64,000 nucleotides of DNA from Pseudomonadota bacterium (GCA_021324155.1 JAJPJQ010000024.1:1-64000); one strand, 5' to 3'; positions 31,604 to 41,039 are shown, numbered from the stretch's first letter. Program-made: numbers and translations. The notes: generated by a model not told the origin, from the letters alone.

Positions 31604-32581
31604 TTACCGCCAGAGATTTTTAAAGAAGCCGCTTTTCTCCAGCTCGTTATAGAAGCTCGCATCGACGAAGTCGTCGGCCTTGTGCTGCTTGGCTTTCGGG
31701 TTCGTCGCGGCCAATTGCTCGAGAATCGTCTCGATTCCCTTCACAGGAAGCCGCGGCGTCTTCTCGACGAAATTCGTCGCGTAGGCGTAGGACGATTCGA
31801 GCACTTCGCGGTCTTGGGTACGGGTGTATTTTGCGATGATCTTAATGCCGAGCTCTTTGTCGGTGAACAGCCGGTGCACGCCTTCGCTGTAGGCAATGAT
31901 GAACTGTTTCACCGTCGCCGGGTCTTTTTTCAGATAGCTCCGCGTCGAGACAAGGCTTACCGTCGGATAATCCAGTCCGACGTTTTTGAAGTCGGCGAGC
32001 AGAACGAAGCCGAGCTTTCGCGCTTTGAAATCGCCCGGAGACGAAAGATTGCCGCCCTGGAGCGCGCCAGCCTGCATGCCGGCGAGAATCTCCGGCTGGC
32101 CGCCGGCCTGGATGATCTTCACGTCGCGGTCGGGCTCGAGGCCCCATTTGCGCACGAGATAGCGAAGCGTGAAATCCGTCGACGAACCGTAGGTCGTGAT
32201 GCCCAGCGCTTTGCCTTTTAAATCTTCGGGCTTTTTGATCGACGGATGAACGTAGACGTAAAACGACGGCACGTTGACGACGCCGCCGACGAACGCGAGG
32301 TCGCCTCCGGCCAAGTTGGCGTTGACGATCGCGCCGCCGGCGAGCGCCACGGGAAATTCGCCGGCGATCAGCGCCTGCGCGATGCGCGTGCCGCCGGCGA
32401 CGTAGATCGGGTCGACGGCGAGGCCGTTTTTCTCGAAGATTCCCATCTCTTTGGTCAGATAGAAGCCGGTCTGGGTAGCGCTGATCGCGCTGTAAGCGAC
32501 GGGAATCTTTTTCGTCTGCGCCTGAAGCGGCGCCGCGCCGAGGAAAACCAGCAGTGCGACCAGGATGGCGGATCGTCTCAT
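31604..32581 (-). CDS. NMT1/THI5-like ABC transporter substrate-binding protein
   Basis: 325 residues from ATG 32581 (the frame opens 8 codons upstream; 32581 is preferred because AGGAGAG lies at the right distance before it). Signal peptide about 1-22 (VALLVFLGAAPLQAQ). Seen: IPVAYSAISATQTGFYLTKE, IFEKNGLAVDPIYVAGGTRI, KPEDLKGKALGITTYGSSTD, DFVDASFYNELEKSGFF at the C-terminus. Divergent from the LVIVD-repeat gene. A weak minus-strand promoter (TTGGCG at 32634-32629, TTATTA at 32612-32607) is possible. No local permease. Ligand unknown; neighbouring ring-cleavage genes suggest an aromatic compound. Confidence 0.87.
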   Translation of the reverse strand: MRRSAILVALLVFLGAAPLQAQTKKIPVAYSAISATQTGFYLTKEMGIFEKNGLAVDPIYVAGGTRIAQALIAGEFPVALAGGAIVNANLAGGDLAFVGGVVNVPSFYVYVHPSIKKPEDLKGKALGITTYGSSTDFTLRYLVRKWGLEPDRDVKIIQAGGQPEILAGMQAGALQGGNLSSPGDFKARKLGFVLLADFKNVGLDYPTVSLVSTRSYLKKDPATVKQFIIAYSEGVHRLFTDKELGIKIIAKYTRTQDREVLESSYAYATNFVEKTPRLPVKGIETILEQLAATNPKAKQHKADDFVDASFYNELEKSGFFKNLWR

Positions 32582-32644
32582 GACGCTCTCCTTTAATGCA
32601 GGCATTTAATAACATACATGCCGCGGGCCGCCAACCGAGCGTTG

Positions 32645-32671
32645 TTGACATCCCGGGGAGCGAAATATAAG
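32645..32671 (+). promoter_or_regulatory. Candidate promoter of the LVIVD-repeat gene
   Basis: TTGACA at 32645-32650 and TATAAG at 32666-32671 with a 15-base spacer (short, but both hexamers are good). The predicted start near 32678 lies downstream of the in-frame ATG at 32618 and upstream of GTG 32714, which has GGGAG 7 bases before it. This decides the protein start. Confidence 0.45.
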
Positions 32672-32713
32672 AAAGGCGCGGGTGCGATAGTCATTTGTAA
32701 CGGGAGCGCGATC

Positions 32714-33910
32714 GTGCAGACCGTCAAAGAAATCCAGGAAAAAAGCGAAAATTCGAAGGTCCGCGTCATCGGCCATCACGATCTGAACGGCCACGGCGAT
32801 GGCATGCAGCTTTTGAAGAAAGGGCGGTACGTCTATGTCGCGCACCTCGGCACGTCGCCTATGGCGTTGACGATCGTCGATGTCGCCGATCCGACGGACC
32901 CGCGTCTGGTGCGGCAGATGCCGCATCCGTCGAACACGCACGCGCACAAGGTGCAGATCGCCGGCGATATCCTGATTCAAAACCAGGAGCGGCCATATTT
33001 CGACAAGACCGTTTCCGCGAGCGTGCCGAACGAAGCGGGGATACGCATCTATTCGATCGAGAAACCCGACGAGCCGCGGGAGATCGGCTATCTTAAGCTT
33101 CCCGGCAAGGGCGTGCATCGCATGTGGTTCACCGACGGCAAATACGCGCACGTTGGCGCGATGCTGCCGGGCATCAAGGAGCGCGCGTATCTCATTGCCG
33201 ACCTTTCTAACCCCACGGCGCCGAAAGAAGCCGGCCGCTGGTGGATTCCGGGCACCAAGGAAGGCGAGGAAACGCCGACCGACTGGACGCCGTTTCCCGG
33301 CGAGCATTTCCACGTGCACGGCATCATCCCCGAAGGTGACCGAGCCTATGTCGCGATGGTAGACGCCGGCATGGCGATTCTCGACATATCCGATATTTCC
33401 AAACCGAAGACGATCAGCCGCATCGATTGGAGCCCGCCGTTCGGCGGCTACGCGCATACGACCATGCCGCTGCCGGGAAGAAAGCTCGTTGTCGCAGTCG
33501 ACGAGTCGGTCAAGTACGACTGTCAGGAAGGGGAGAAGCGCGTCTGGCTGATCGACATCCGCGAGGAAAGAAATCCCGTGATCGTCAGCACCTGCCCGGT
33601 GCCGGAAGGTGATTTCTGCAAGCGCGGGCTCCGCTTCGGCCCGCACAACGTGCACGAGCACCGGCCCGGCGCGTTCCACAGCGAAAATCTGATTTTCGTC
33701 ACCTACTACAACGCGGGGCTCCGCGTTTTCGACATCCGCAATCAATACCGGCCCGAAGAAGTAGGCTTTTTCGTGCCGCCGGCGCCCGAAGGGCAGAAGG
33801 CGCCGATGTTCAACGACCTCTACGTCGATACCGACGGCCTCATCTACGTCACCGACCGCATCAAAGGCGGACTATACATACTCGAATACACCGGACCGAA
33901 GATCCAGTAG
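32714..33910 (+). CDS. LVIVD-repeat (beta-propeller-like) protein
   Basis: 398 residues from GTG 32714. Composed of repeated strands that match the LVIVD repeat: MALTIVDVADPTDPRLVRQM, GIRIYSIEKPDEPREIGYLK, RAYLIADLSNPTAPKEAGRW, GMAILDISDISKPKTISRID, RVWLIDIREERNPVIVSTCP and GLRVFDIRNQYRPEEVGFFV. These build a beta-propeller. Several His-rich turns (NGHGDGM, HPSNTHAHKV, GEHFHVHGI, GPHNVHEHRP) may bind metal, as in selenium-binding/methanethiol-oxidase-like propellers. No signal peptide. It heads a run that continues with an iron-type ABC importer 27 bases on. Function unknown. Confidence 0.82.
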   Translation: MQTVKEIQEKSENSKVRVIGHHDLNGHGDGMQLLKKGRYVYVAHLGTSPMALTIVDVADPTDPRLVRQMPHPSNTHAHKVQIAGDILIQNQERPYFDKTVSASVPNEAGIRIYSIEKPDEPREIGYLKLPGKGVHRMWFTDGKYAHVGAMLPGIKERAYLIADLSNPTAPKEAGRWWIPGTKEGEETPTDWTPFPGEHFHVHGIIPEGDRAYVAMVDAGMAILDISDISKPKTISRIDWSPPFGGYAHTTMPLPGRKLVVAVDESVKYDCQEGEKRVWLIDIREERNPVIVSTCPVPEGDFCKRGLRFGPHNVHEHRPGAFHSENLIFVTYYNAGLRVFDIRNQYRPEEVGFFVPPAPEGQKAPMFNDLYVDTDGLIYVTDRIKGGLYILEYTGPKIQ

Positions 33911-33937
33911 CGACGCTATCTCGATGAAGACGGGACG

Positions 33938-34960
33938 ATGAAGTCGCACGCAGCTGTTTTGGCCGCCGCCGCGTTCCTATTGCATTGCGCCACGCTCGCC
34001 GCAGCGCCCATTGACGATCTTGTCGCGAAGGCCAAAAAGGAAGGCACGCTCGAGCTGCTCGCGCCCTCGACGCTCGGCCCTCAGGGCGCGCAGGCGCTCG
34101 CTGCCGCCTTCAACAAAAAGTACGGCCTCAACGCCAAAGTCAACTACAGCCCTTCGAACAATATGGTCGGCGACGTCGCGAAGGTCGTGACGCAGGAAGC
34201 CGCCGGGGCGCGGCCAGAATGGGACGTGATGGTTGTCACCGACGCGCATCACGCGACGCTGTGGCTCCGAAAACTGCACCAGCCATTCCACTACGCCAAG
34301 CTCGGCGTCGATCCTCGCTGGGTGCAGTACGACAATGGCACCGTCATCATGGCGAACCAGTTCGTCTATCCCGCCTACAACAAAACGGCGCTGTCGGACA
34401 AAGACGTGCCGAAGCGCTGGGAAGACCTGCTCGATCGCAAGTGGAAAGGCGGCAAGCTCGGCATGTCGACGACCACGCACCATCTGGCGCGTCTCGCCGC
34501 CGGCTCGTGGGGCGAGCAGAGGACGACCGAGTTCGTCAAGGCATTAGCGAAGCAGGATCTCGTGCTCGGAACGATGGGAGCGCTTTACACGCGCCTTCAA
34601 ACCGGCGAGATCCTCGCGATCGCAACCCTCACCGACAGCTACATCAATACGGCGAAGAAAGCCGGAGCGCCGATCATCCATGCCGACAAGATCGAGCCGG
34701 TCGTCTCCCCCGCGTACAACGCGGGCGTGCCCAAAGGGGCGACGGATCCGAATACCGGCGCGCTCTTCGCGATCTTCCTGACGACGGTGGAAGGGCAGAA
34801 TCTCTGGGAGCAGTACGGCGGACAGACATCCGCGTTCATTCCCGGCACGACGGCGTACAAGTACGCGCAGGGGAAGAAAGTCCTTTATATGAAGCCGGAG
34901 CAGGCCGAGACGATCGACCGGCTCTCGACCGATTACGGCAAGATTCTGGGATTCCAATAA
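33938..34960 (+). CDS. Extracellular solute-binding protein, ferric-iron/AfuA type (copy 1)
   Basis: 340 residues. Signal peptide about 1-24 (ending ATLAAAPID). Seen: DDLVAKAKKEGTLELLAPST (residues ~26-45), GAQALAAAFNKKYGLNAKVN, WEDLLDRKWKGGKLGMSTTT, GGQTSAFIPGTTAYKYAQGK and the C-terminal PEQAETIDRLSTDYGKILGF. This is the family-1/8 group that includes AfuA/FbpA and thiamine- or phosphonate-type binders; the tyrosine pair that binds iron in FbpA is not obvious. Followed 10 bases later by a clear paralogue and then the permease and ATPase. Ligand uncertain. Confidence 0.85.
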   Translation: MKSHAAVLAAAAFLLHCATLAAAPIDDLVAKAKKEGTLELLAPSTLGPQGAQALAAAFNKKYGLNAKVNYSPSNNMVGDVAKVVTQEAAGARPEWDVMVVTDAHHATLWLRKLHQPFHYAKLGVDPRWVQYDNGTVIMANQFVYPAYNKTALSDKDVPKRWEDLLDRKWKGGKLGMSTTTHHLARLAAGSWGEQRTTEFVKALAKQDLVLGTMGALYTRLQTGEILAIATLTDSYINTAKKAGAPIIHADKIEPVVSPAYNAGVPKGATDPNTGALFAIFLTTVEGQNLWEQYGGQTSAFIPGTTAYKYAQGKKVLYMKPEQAETIDRLSTDYGKILGFQ

Positions 34961-34970
34961 AGAGGTGATC

Positions 34971-35993
34971 ATGCGCTCGATACGAGTTTTATTTCTGCTT
35001 GTCTTTGTCGCGCTCGGCGCGACCGCGGCGCTCGCTGCGCCCGTCGACGATCTCGTCGCCGCGGCGAAAAAAGAAGGCACGTTCGAATTCTACGGCCCCT
35101 CGACGCTGACGCCGCAAGGTGCGCAGGCGCTCAACTCGGCATTCAATAAAAAATACGGACTCAACATTAAGCTCCAATACAATCCGTCCGGCAACATGAC
35201 GCGCGACGTCGGCAAGCTCGTCGGCTTCGCCGCGAGCGGCACGCCGCCCGAGTGGGACTTGATGGTCGTCACCGACTCACAGCACGCGACGCTGTGGCTT
35301 AAAAAATTGCATCAAACGTTCGATTATAAGAGCCTCGGCGTCGATCCGAAGGCGATCATGTTCGACAGTTCTACGGTGAGCTTCGCGAACCAGTTCGTTC
35401 TCCCGGCGTACAACAAGCAGCTCGTCGCCGCCAAAGATGGGCCGAAGAGCTGGGACGATCTCTTGGATCCGAAGTGGAAAGGGAAGATGGGCGTCTCGAC
35501 CGCGACGCACCATTTCGCCCGGCTCGCGACCTATTGGGGCGAGGAAAAGACGACGCAGCTTGTCAAAGGGCTGACCAAGCAGGAGCTGATTTTGGGCCGG
35601 CTCGGCGAAATATATAACCGTCTGCTGCTCGGCGAGATCTCGATCGCCGCGTCGCTGAGCAACAGCGAGCTTCAGGCGGCGAGCCACAAGACGGCGCCGG
35701 TCGTCTTTGCGGAGTCAGTCTCGCCGCTCATCGCGCCGGGGTATCACGCGGGGGTGCTCAAGAACGCGCCGCACCCGAAGACCGCGCATCTCTTCGCCGC
35801 GTATCTAACGACGCCGGAGGCCCAGAAGATTTGGGAAAAATATGCCGGGCAAACCTCGGCGCTGATTCCCGGCACGGCGGCGAATAAGTACGTGCAGGGT
35901 AAGAAGGTCGTCTACTTGATCCAGGATCAGGCTGAGATGGTCGATCGTCTCTCGCGCGAGTACGGAAAGATATTCGGCTTTTCCGGCCTGTGA
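34971..35993 (+). CDS. Extracellular solute-binding protein, ferric-iron/AfuA type (copy 2)
   Basis: 340 residues from ATG 34971 (GTG 34965 is also in frame). Signal peptide about 1-23 (MRSIRVLFLLVFVALGATAA). Collinear with copy 1: DDLVAAAKKEGTFEFYGPST, GAQALNSAFNKKYGLNIKLQ, HATLWLKKLHQTFDYKSLGV, WDDLLDPKWKGKMGVSTATH, and C-terminal DQAEMVDRLSREYGKIFGF. Ribosome site GAGGTG before the ATG. The two copies are a tandem duplication, diverged over their whole length rather than recent. The two may bind different forms or ligands for one shared permease. Confidence 0.85.
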   Translation: MRSIRVLFLLVFVALGATAALAAPVDDLVAAAKKEGTFEFYGPSTLTPQGAQALNSAFNKKYGLNIKLQYNPSGNMTRDVGKLVGFAASGTPPEWDLMVVTDSQHATLWLKKLHQTFDYKSLGVDPKAIMFDSSTVSFANQFVLPAYNKQLVAAKDGPKSWDDLLDPKWKGKMGVSTATHHFARLATYWGEEKTTQLVKGLTKQELILGRLGEIYNRLLLGEISIAASLSNSELQAASHKTAPVVFAESVSPLIAPGYHAGVLKNAPHPKTAHLFAAYLTTPEAQKIWEKYAGQTSALIPGTAANKYVQGKKVVYLIQDQAEMVDRLSREYGKIFGFSGL

Positions 35994-36009
35994 TAGCAAG
36001 CGGAGCGTT

Positions 36010-37752
36010 GTGAGCGTCACCACCGATGCCGCGGCCGCCCGGCCCGCGGCGGAAGTAAGACTCCCCGGCGTCGGACTGTTCGCCGGCGGTCTCACCGCGC
36101 TGCTCGCGCTCATCGTCGGCATACCGCTGCTGATGGTGGTGCTGATGAGCCTGCGCACCGGCTTTCCCGGCGAAGGCGGGCCGCTCACGCTGACGAACTT
36201 CGCAGCTGTCTACAGCAATTCCGGCACCTATAAAGTTCTCGGCAACACGCTGCTCTTCGCCACCGGCACGGTATTCGTCGCGCTGCTCTTCGCCGTCCCG
36301 CTCGTGTGGCTGCTCATGCGCACCGATCTGCCGTTCAAGGGCGCGATCTATGTGCTCATGACGGTCGGTATTTTGATTCCGGTCTTCCTGCGCACGATCG
36401 CGTGGATTTTGCTCCTGAGCCCGCGCATCGGTCTCGTCAATCAATGGGCGCGGCAGCTGTTCGGCATGGAACAGCCGCTGCTCAGCCTCTACAACATTCC
36501 CGGCATGGCGGTCATCCAGGGAGTCTCGTTCGTGCCGTCGGCTTTCTTCATGCTCGCGGCCGCCTACCGCACGATGGACCCGGCGCTCGAAGAAGCCGCG
36601 TACACCTCGGGCGTGAGCAAGCTGCAGACGTTTCTCCGCATCAATGTGCCGATCACGCTGCCCGCGATCGCGGGCGTCATGGTGTATCTCTTCATGACCG
36701 CGATCGCCGTCTTCGAAGTCCCGGCGATCATCGGCTACCCCGCGCGCATCATCGTTTTGAGCGCGCTGATCTTCACCTCGACGAATCCGCCGACGGGCCT
36801 GCCTAACTACGGCCTCGCCGGCGCCTACGGGGCGGTGATGCTCGCCGCAGGGCTCCTGCTCGCTTATTTTTATGTGCGACTCGTGCAGCATGGGAAAAAG
36901 TACACCGTCATCACCGGGCGCGGCTACCGCCCGCGCGAGATCGCGCTCGGCCGCTGGAAATGGGCCGCGCTCGCGTTCGCGCTGCTCTATCTCGCGATGG
37001 AAGTCTTCATCCCGTTTCTCGTGCTTGTCTGGGTCTCGCTGCTGCCGCACCTGCAGGTGCCGTCGGCCGAGGCGTTCGCGCAGGTCTCGCTCGAGAACTT
37101 CCGCCACATCTTTGATCACGTCGGCGCGCTGCCATTCGTTAACACCGCGATTCTCATGTTCGTCGTGCCGACGGTGACGATGGTCCTGAGCGTGCTCGTC
37201 TCCTGGATCGTGGTGCGGACGAACGTGAGTTTTCGCGGCGCGCTCGATACACTCGCATTCTTGCCGCACGCGATCCCCGGAATTCTCCTCGCCGTCGGGC
37301 TGGCCTACTTGGGCCTCGCGTATCGCAGCTGGTTTCCGGTCTACGGCACGGTCGCGATCATCGCGATCGCGCACACGATCACGTGGATCGCCTACGGCAC
37401 GCGCACGACCAACGGCGTGATGATCCAAGTGCACCGCGAGTTGGAGGAGGCGGGCAAGGTCTCGGGCGCTTCGACGCGCACCGTGCTCGGGCGCATCGTG
37501 CTGCCGCTCATCGCCGCCGGCATCTTCAACAGCTGGATCTGGATCAGCATGCTCTCGTACCGCGAGGTGACAATGGCGCTCACGCTCGGCACGCGCAAGA
37601 ACGTCGTGATCTCTACGATCGTCTGGCAGTTTTGGGGCAACGGTTGGGTGCCGCAGGTCGCCGCGCTCGGGGTCGTGCTCGTGCTCTTCGCGGTCATCGT
37701 CGTTGGTGGGCTCAAGATCGCTTTCGGACACTTGGGGGAGTGGCAGAGCTGA
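36010..37752 (+). CDS. ABC transporter permease, fused two-domain (AfuB/FbpB-like)
   Basis: 580-residue permease with two BPD_transp_1 modules in one chain, as in FbpB/SfuB iron permeases. Seen: first module about residues 85-300 with EAA loop EEAAYTSGVSKLQTFLRINV; second about 370-570 with EEAGKVSGASTRTVLGRIVL. About twelve membrane helices; the N-terminus (residues 1-15) is cytoplasmic. Start is GTG 36010, 16 bases after the second binding protein. The fused layout avoids the need for a heterodimer. Next gene is the ATPase. Substrate ferric iron or another anion-chelated solute; uncertain. Confidence 0.9.
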   Translation: MSVTTDAAAARPAAEVRLPGVGLFAGGLTALLALIVGIPLLMVVLMSLRTGFPGEGGPLTLTNFAAVYSNSGTYKVLGNTLLFATGTVFVALLFAVPLVWLLMRTDLPFKGAIYVLMTVGILIPVFLRTIAWILLLSPRIGLVNQWARQLFGMEQPLLSLYNIPGMAVIQGVSFVPSAFFMLAAAYRTMDPALEEAAYTSGVSKLQTFLRINVPITLPAIAGVMVYLFMTAIAVFEVPAIIGYPARIIVLSALIFTSTNPPTGLPNYGLAGAYGAVMLAAGLLLAYFYVRLVQHGKKYTVITGRGYRPREIALGRWKWAALAFALLYLAMEVFIPFLVLVWVSLLPHLQVPSAEAFAQVSLENFRHIFDHVGALPFVNTAILMFVVPTVTMVLSVLVSWIVVRTNVSFRGALDTLAFLPHAIPGILLAVGLAYLGLAYRSWFPVYGTVAIIAIAHTITWIAYGTRTTNGVMIQVHRELEEAGKVSGASTRTVLGRIVLPLIAAGIFNSWIWISMLSYREVTMALTLGTRKNVVISTIVWQFWGNGWVPQVAALGVVLVLFAVIVVGGLKIAFGHLGEWQS

Positions 37753-37798
37753 CCTCAAGCGTCACTTTATATTTCATACGGAACACATCGAGCTGAAA

Positions 37799-38869
37799 TT
37801 GATCACCATTCGCGGTCTCAAGAAGTGGTTCGATACCCGGCGGGGCCGCGTCGAGGCGTTGCGCGGCATCGATCTCGAGATCGGCGAGAGGGAATTCTGC
37901 GTGCTGCTCGGCCCGAGCGGCTGCGGCAAGACGACAACGCTGCGCTGCGTCGCCGGACTCGAGCGGCCCGACGCAGGCGAGATCGAGATTGAAGGCGTGA
38001 CGGTGAACGCGCCTGCGCGGCGCGTTTACGTGCCGACGGAGAAGCGCGACATCGGCATGGTTTTCCAGTCGTACGCGATCTGGCCGCACATGAACGTCTT
38101 TCAGAACGTCGCGTTCCCGCTCGTGCGCGGCCGCAAACGCTTCGGCAAAGAACTCGTCGCGGAAAAAGTCCGCCGCGCGCTGCATCTCGTGCAGCTCGAC
38201 GGCCTGGAAGACCGGCCGGCGACCGATCTCTCCGGTGGCCAGCAGCAGCGCGTCGCGATGGCGCGCGCCATGGTGACCGAGCCGAAGATTCTCCTGATGG
38301 ACGAGCCGCTGAGTAATCTCGATGCGCGGCTCCGCGAGCAGATGCGCGTCGAGCTCAAGAAGATCACGCGCGCCGTCGGTGTGACCACGCTTTACGTCAC
38401 GCACGATCAGGCTGAGGCGCTGAGCCTCGGCGACCGCGTGTGCGTCATGCACGGCGGCGAGATCCTGCAGGTCGCGGCGCCGGACGAGGTCTACGCCCGC
38501 CCGGCGAATATCTTCGTCGCCGAGTTCGTCGGCGAGATGAACTTCGTGAAGGCGAAGATCGCCGCCGGATCCGTCGAGTGCGCGCTCGGCTCGCTGGAGC
38601 TGCCTGTGCCGCCGGCGTTCGCGGCGGCGGGGGCGGTGACGCTCGCGATCCGGCCGGAGCACGTCGAGCTCGCGGCGGCCGACGGCGCGAGCGGGCCGCT
38701 TGTCGGCACCATCGCAAGCAAGAATTATCTCGGCGATGCGGCGCTCGTCGAGATCGAAGTCAACGGCGTGACGCTGTTGGCGAAGCTGCCCGGCGACACG
38801 GAGATCGCCGTCGGGCAGCGAGCCGCGGTCGTGCTGCGGCCCGAGCGCTGGCGCGTGTTCGCGGAATGA
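37799..38869 (+). CDS. ABC transporter ATPase, FbpC/PotA-like
   Basis: ATPase for the preceding importer, 356 residues. Seen: Walker [14 protein letters not shown]-loop IGMVFQSYAIWPHMNVFQN, signature LSGGQQQRVAMARAM, Walker B ILLMDEPLSNLDARL, switch VTHDQAEALSLGD, then a C-terminal TOBE-type beta domain (LAIRPEHVELAAADG ... VVLRPERW). No ATG is available at the natural start; the strongest choice is TTG 37799 just before LITIRGLKKWF (an in-frame GTG-type frame runs back to 37703, overlapping the permease). The TOBE domain is typical of the CUT1/FbpC class. Confidence 0.9.
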   Translation: MITIRGLKKWFDTRRGRVEALRGIDLEIGEREFCVLLGPSGCGKTTTLRCVAGLERPDAGEIEIEGVTVNAPARRVYVPTEKRDIGMVFQSYAIWPHMNVFQNVAFPLVRGRKRFGKELVAEKVRRALHLVQLDGLEDRPATDLSGGQQQRVAMARAMVTEPKILLMDEPLSNLDARLREQMRVELKKITRAVGVTTLYVTHDQAEALSLGDRVCVMHGGEILQVAAPDEVYARPANIFVAEFVGEMNFVKAKIAAGSVECALGSLELPVPPAFAAAGAVTLAIRPEHVELAAADGASGPLVGTIASKNYLGDAALVEIEVNGVTLLAKLPGDTEIAVGQRAAVVLRPERWRVFAE

Positions 38870-38915
38870 ACGCGTGTTGAAGAAAATAGGAGACTGTGAA
38901 ATACCTCGAAACATT

Positions 38916-40982
38916 ATGAGCACAAGCGAGACTTTCAAACGCAGACCGGTCGAGAATCTACTCAGCGCGCGCTCCGTGGCGATCGTCGGCGCGTCACCGA
39001 AGGGGCGCTGGCCGATGGGCATTTACCGCAACCTGAAAAAAGCGAAATATGCCGGCAAGCTTTATCTCGTCAATCCGAACTACAAGGAGATCGCGGAAGA
39101 TCCGTGCTATCCGAATTTGGCCGCATTGCCAGAGCCGCCGGAACACTTGCTCATGCTGATTCCGACCAAGGCGGTGCTGAGCACGCTCGAAGAAGCGGCG
39201 AAGCTCGGGTCGAAGGCGGCGACGGTTTATTCGGCCGGATTCGGGGAAGGCACCGACCCCGAGGGGAAAAAGCGCGGAGAGGCGCTGCGCGATTTATGCG
39301 AGCGCACCGGCATGGTCGCGTGCGGGCCCAACTGCATGGGATCTTTTTCCCTGAAAGAAGGACTGTGGAGCTTTCCGACCGCGGTGCCGCTGCTCAAGAA
39401 AGGTCCCGTCGGTCTGATTTTTCAGAGCGGCGGCTCGCTCGGCAACTGGATCAAGGGCGCATCGGAGCGCGGCATCGGCTTCACCTATGCCGTCTCCAGC
39501 GGCAACGAGACCAGCCTCGATCTCGTCGACTATCTCTCGTTTCTCGTCGAAGACGACGAAACGAAATTGATCGCGCTGATGGTCGAGGGTATCCGCCGGC
39601 CGCGCGAGTTCATGACGGTCGCGGCGCAGTCGCTCAAGAAAAACAAGCCGATTCTCGTCATCAAGCTCGGCCGCTCGGAGATGGGCAAGCGCCAGGCGAT
39701 CTCGCACACCGGCGCGCTCGCGGGCTCCGACGAAGTCTTCGAGGCGGTCTGCAAGCGGCTCGGCATGGTGCGCGTGCCGACGCTCGAAGACCTAACCGAG
39801 ACGACGCTCGCTTTCATGCCGGGCAGGATCCCTCGCGGGACGCGCGCCGCCATTGTCGTCAATTCCGGCGGCATGAAGGGCCTCCTCTGCGACCACACCG
39901 AGGAATTGAACACGGATCTCGCGCCTCTCAGCGAAGCGACGCGGCAGGCGGTGCGGCCGCTGATTCCGCCCGAGCTGGTCGTGGAGAATCCGCTCGAATG
40001 CGGCGTCGCCGGCTTCGGCGACGAGGAGAACTTCATCAAGATCGTCAAGTTTCACGCCGACGACGACAACGTCGATCTGCTCGCGATTCACGGCGAGCTG
40101 CCGCGTTTTCCCGAGAAACGCGAGGCGACGCTGTTCAAGAATTTGAATGCGACGACGGACAAGCCGATCGTCGCGTTCGCGCGCTCGACCTACAGCCTCA
40201 CCGACGAGAGCCGCGTCTTTCAGGACGACGCGGGCATTCCGTTCTTGCAAGGCATCAAGCCGACGCTGCGCGCGCTCGCGGGCCTGGGCTTTTACGGCAA
40301 GCGCCGCCAGAGCGAGATCGGCAGCCTGCCTGCGGCGTCGGGCAGCGACGCCGATCTCGAGGGAGAAAGACTGAACGCGCTGCTTCAGCGCCACGGCATC
40401 GGCCTACCGCGCCAGGCGACTGCCGCAAACGCGGCGGAAGCGGCGGAGAAAGCGAAGCAGATCGGCTTTCCGGTTGCGTTGAAGCTCGTCGCGCCGGAGA
40501 TCGTGCACAAGACCGAGTCTGGCGCCGTCGTCCTCGGCGTGCGCAACGCCGCCGAAGTGGAGGCCGCCGGCAAAGATCTGCTGGCGAAAGCTTCCAAGGC
40601 GCATTTGCTGGTTCAGGAGATGGTCCAGGGCACCGAGGTCCTCGTCGGCGCGCGCACCGATCCGCAGTACGGTCCGTTTCTCATGGTCGGCCTCGGCGGC
40701 ATCTTCGTCGAAGTTTTGAAAGACGTCGCGCTCCGGCTTCTGCCGGTGAGCGAGGGTGAAGCGCTGGAGATGCTGAAAGAGCTGCGCGGCTACAAAATTC
40801 TCACCGGCGTGCGCGGCCAGCCGCCGCGCGACATCAAAGCGCTCGCGCGCGCGATAGCGGGCGTATCGGAGTTGTTCGCGGCGCACCGCGAGCATTTATC
40901 CGACTTCGAGATCAATCCGCTGATGGTGCGCCCCGAAGGGCAGGGCGTCGCGGCGGTGGATGTGAGATTGGTGAGAAAATAG
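38916..40982 (+). CDS. Acyl-CoA synthetase, ADP-forming (fused alpha-beta, acetate-CoA ligase type)
   Basis: 688 residues. Converts acetyl-CoA or another acyl-CoA, ADP and phosphate to acid, CoA and ATP (reversible). Domain order: CoA-binding Rossmann domain (residues ~14-150, VAIVGASPKGRWPMGIYRN), succinyl-CoA-ligase-like domains (~150-470) with the phospho-histidine motif ISHTGALAGSDEVFEAVCKR, and an ATP-grasp domain (~480-680) with GFPVALKLVAPEIVHKTESG and FLMVGLGGIFVEVLKDVALR. Start at ATG 38916 because the frame farther upstream (to 38874) has no conserved sequence. Acyl specificity is not readable; may act in fatty or aromatic acid catabolism. Confidence 0.9.
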   Translation: MSTSETFKRRPVENLLSARSVAIVGASPKGRWPMGIYRNLKKAKYAGKLYLVNPNYKEIAEDPCYPNLAALPEPPEHLLMLIPTKAVLSTLEEAAKLGSKAATVYSAGFGEGTDPEGKKRGEALRDLCERTGMVACGPNCMGSFSLKEGLWSFPTAVPLLKKGPVGLIFQSGGSLGNWIKGASERGIGFTYAVSSGNETSLDLVDYLSFLVEDDETKLIALMVEGIRRPREFMTVAAQSLKKNKPILVIKLGRSEMGKRQAISHTGALAGSDEVFEAVCKRLGMVRVPTLEDLTETTLAFMPGRIPRGTRAAIVVNSGGMKGLLCDHTEELNTDLAPLSEATRQAVRPLIPPELVVENPLECGVAGFGDEENFIKIVKFHADDDNVDLLAIHGELPRFPEKREATLFKNLNATTDKPIVAFARSTYSLTDESRVFQDDAGIPFLQGIKPTLRALAGLGFYGKRRQSEIGSLPAASGSDADLEGERLNALLQRHGIGLPRQATAANAAEAAEKAKQIGFPVALKLVAPEIVHKTESGAVVLGVRNAAEVEAAGKDLLAKASKAHLLVQEMVQGTEVLVGARTDPQYGPFLMVGLGGIFVEVLKDVALRLLPVSEGEALEMLKELRGYKILTGVRGQPPRDIKALARAIAGVSELFAAHREHLSDFEINPLMVRPEGQGVAAVDVRLVRK

Positions 40983-40990
40983 CGCTGGGA

Positions 40991-41018
40991 GAGATTCTTC
41001 GCTGACGCTTAGAATGAC
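40991..41018 (-). repeat. Dispersed GTCATTCTGAGCG-type repeat, minus orientation
   Basis: Its reverse complement reads GTCATTCTAAGCGTCAGCGA then AGAATCTC. It faces a second copy at 41040-41069 in opposite orientation, about 21 bases away, between two converging genes. I recall related sequences as widespread in uncultured bacterial genomes. Confidence 0.6.
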
Positions 41019-41039
41019 TAAAAACAGGTCGGTGCCGTC

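Noticed and set aside
32618-32713. N-terminal extension of the LVIVD protein from ATG 32618
   Set aside because: Lies upstream of or within the promoter, has no ribosome site and no repeat-family sequence; GTG 32714 is preferred.
35758-37758. Long antisense open frame opposite the fused iron-type permease
   Set aside because: Arg/Asp/His/Glu-rich, no family pattern; the plus-strand permease explains the region. High GC creates long antisense frames here.
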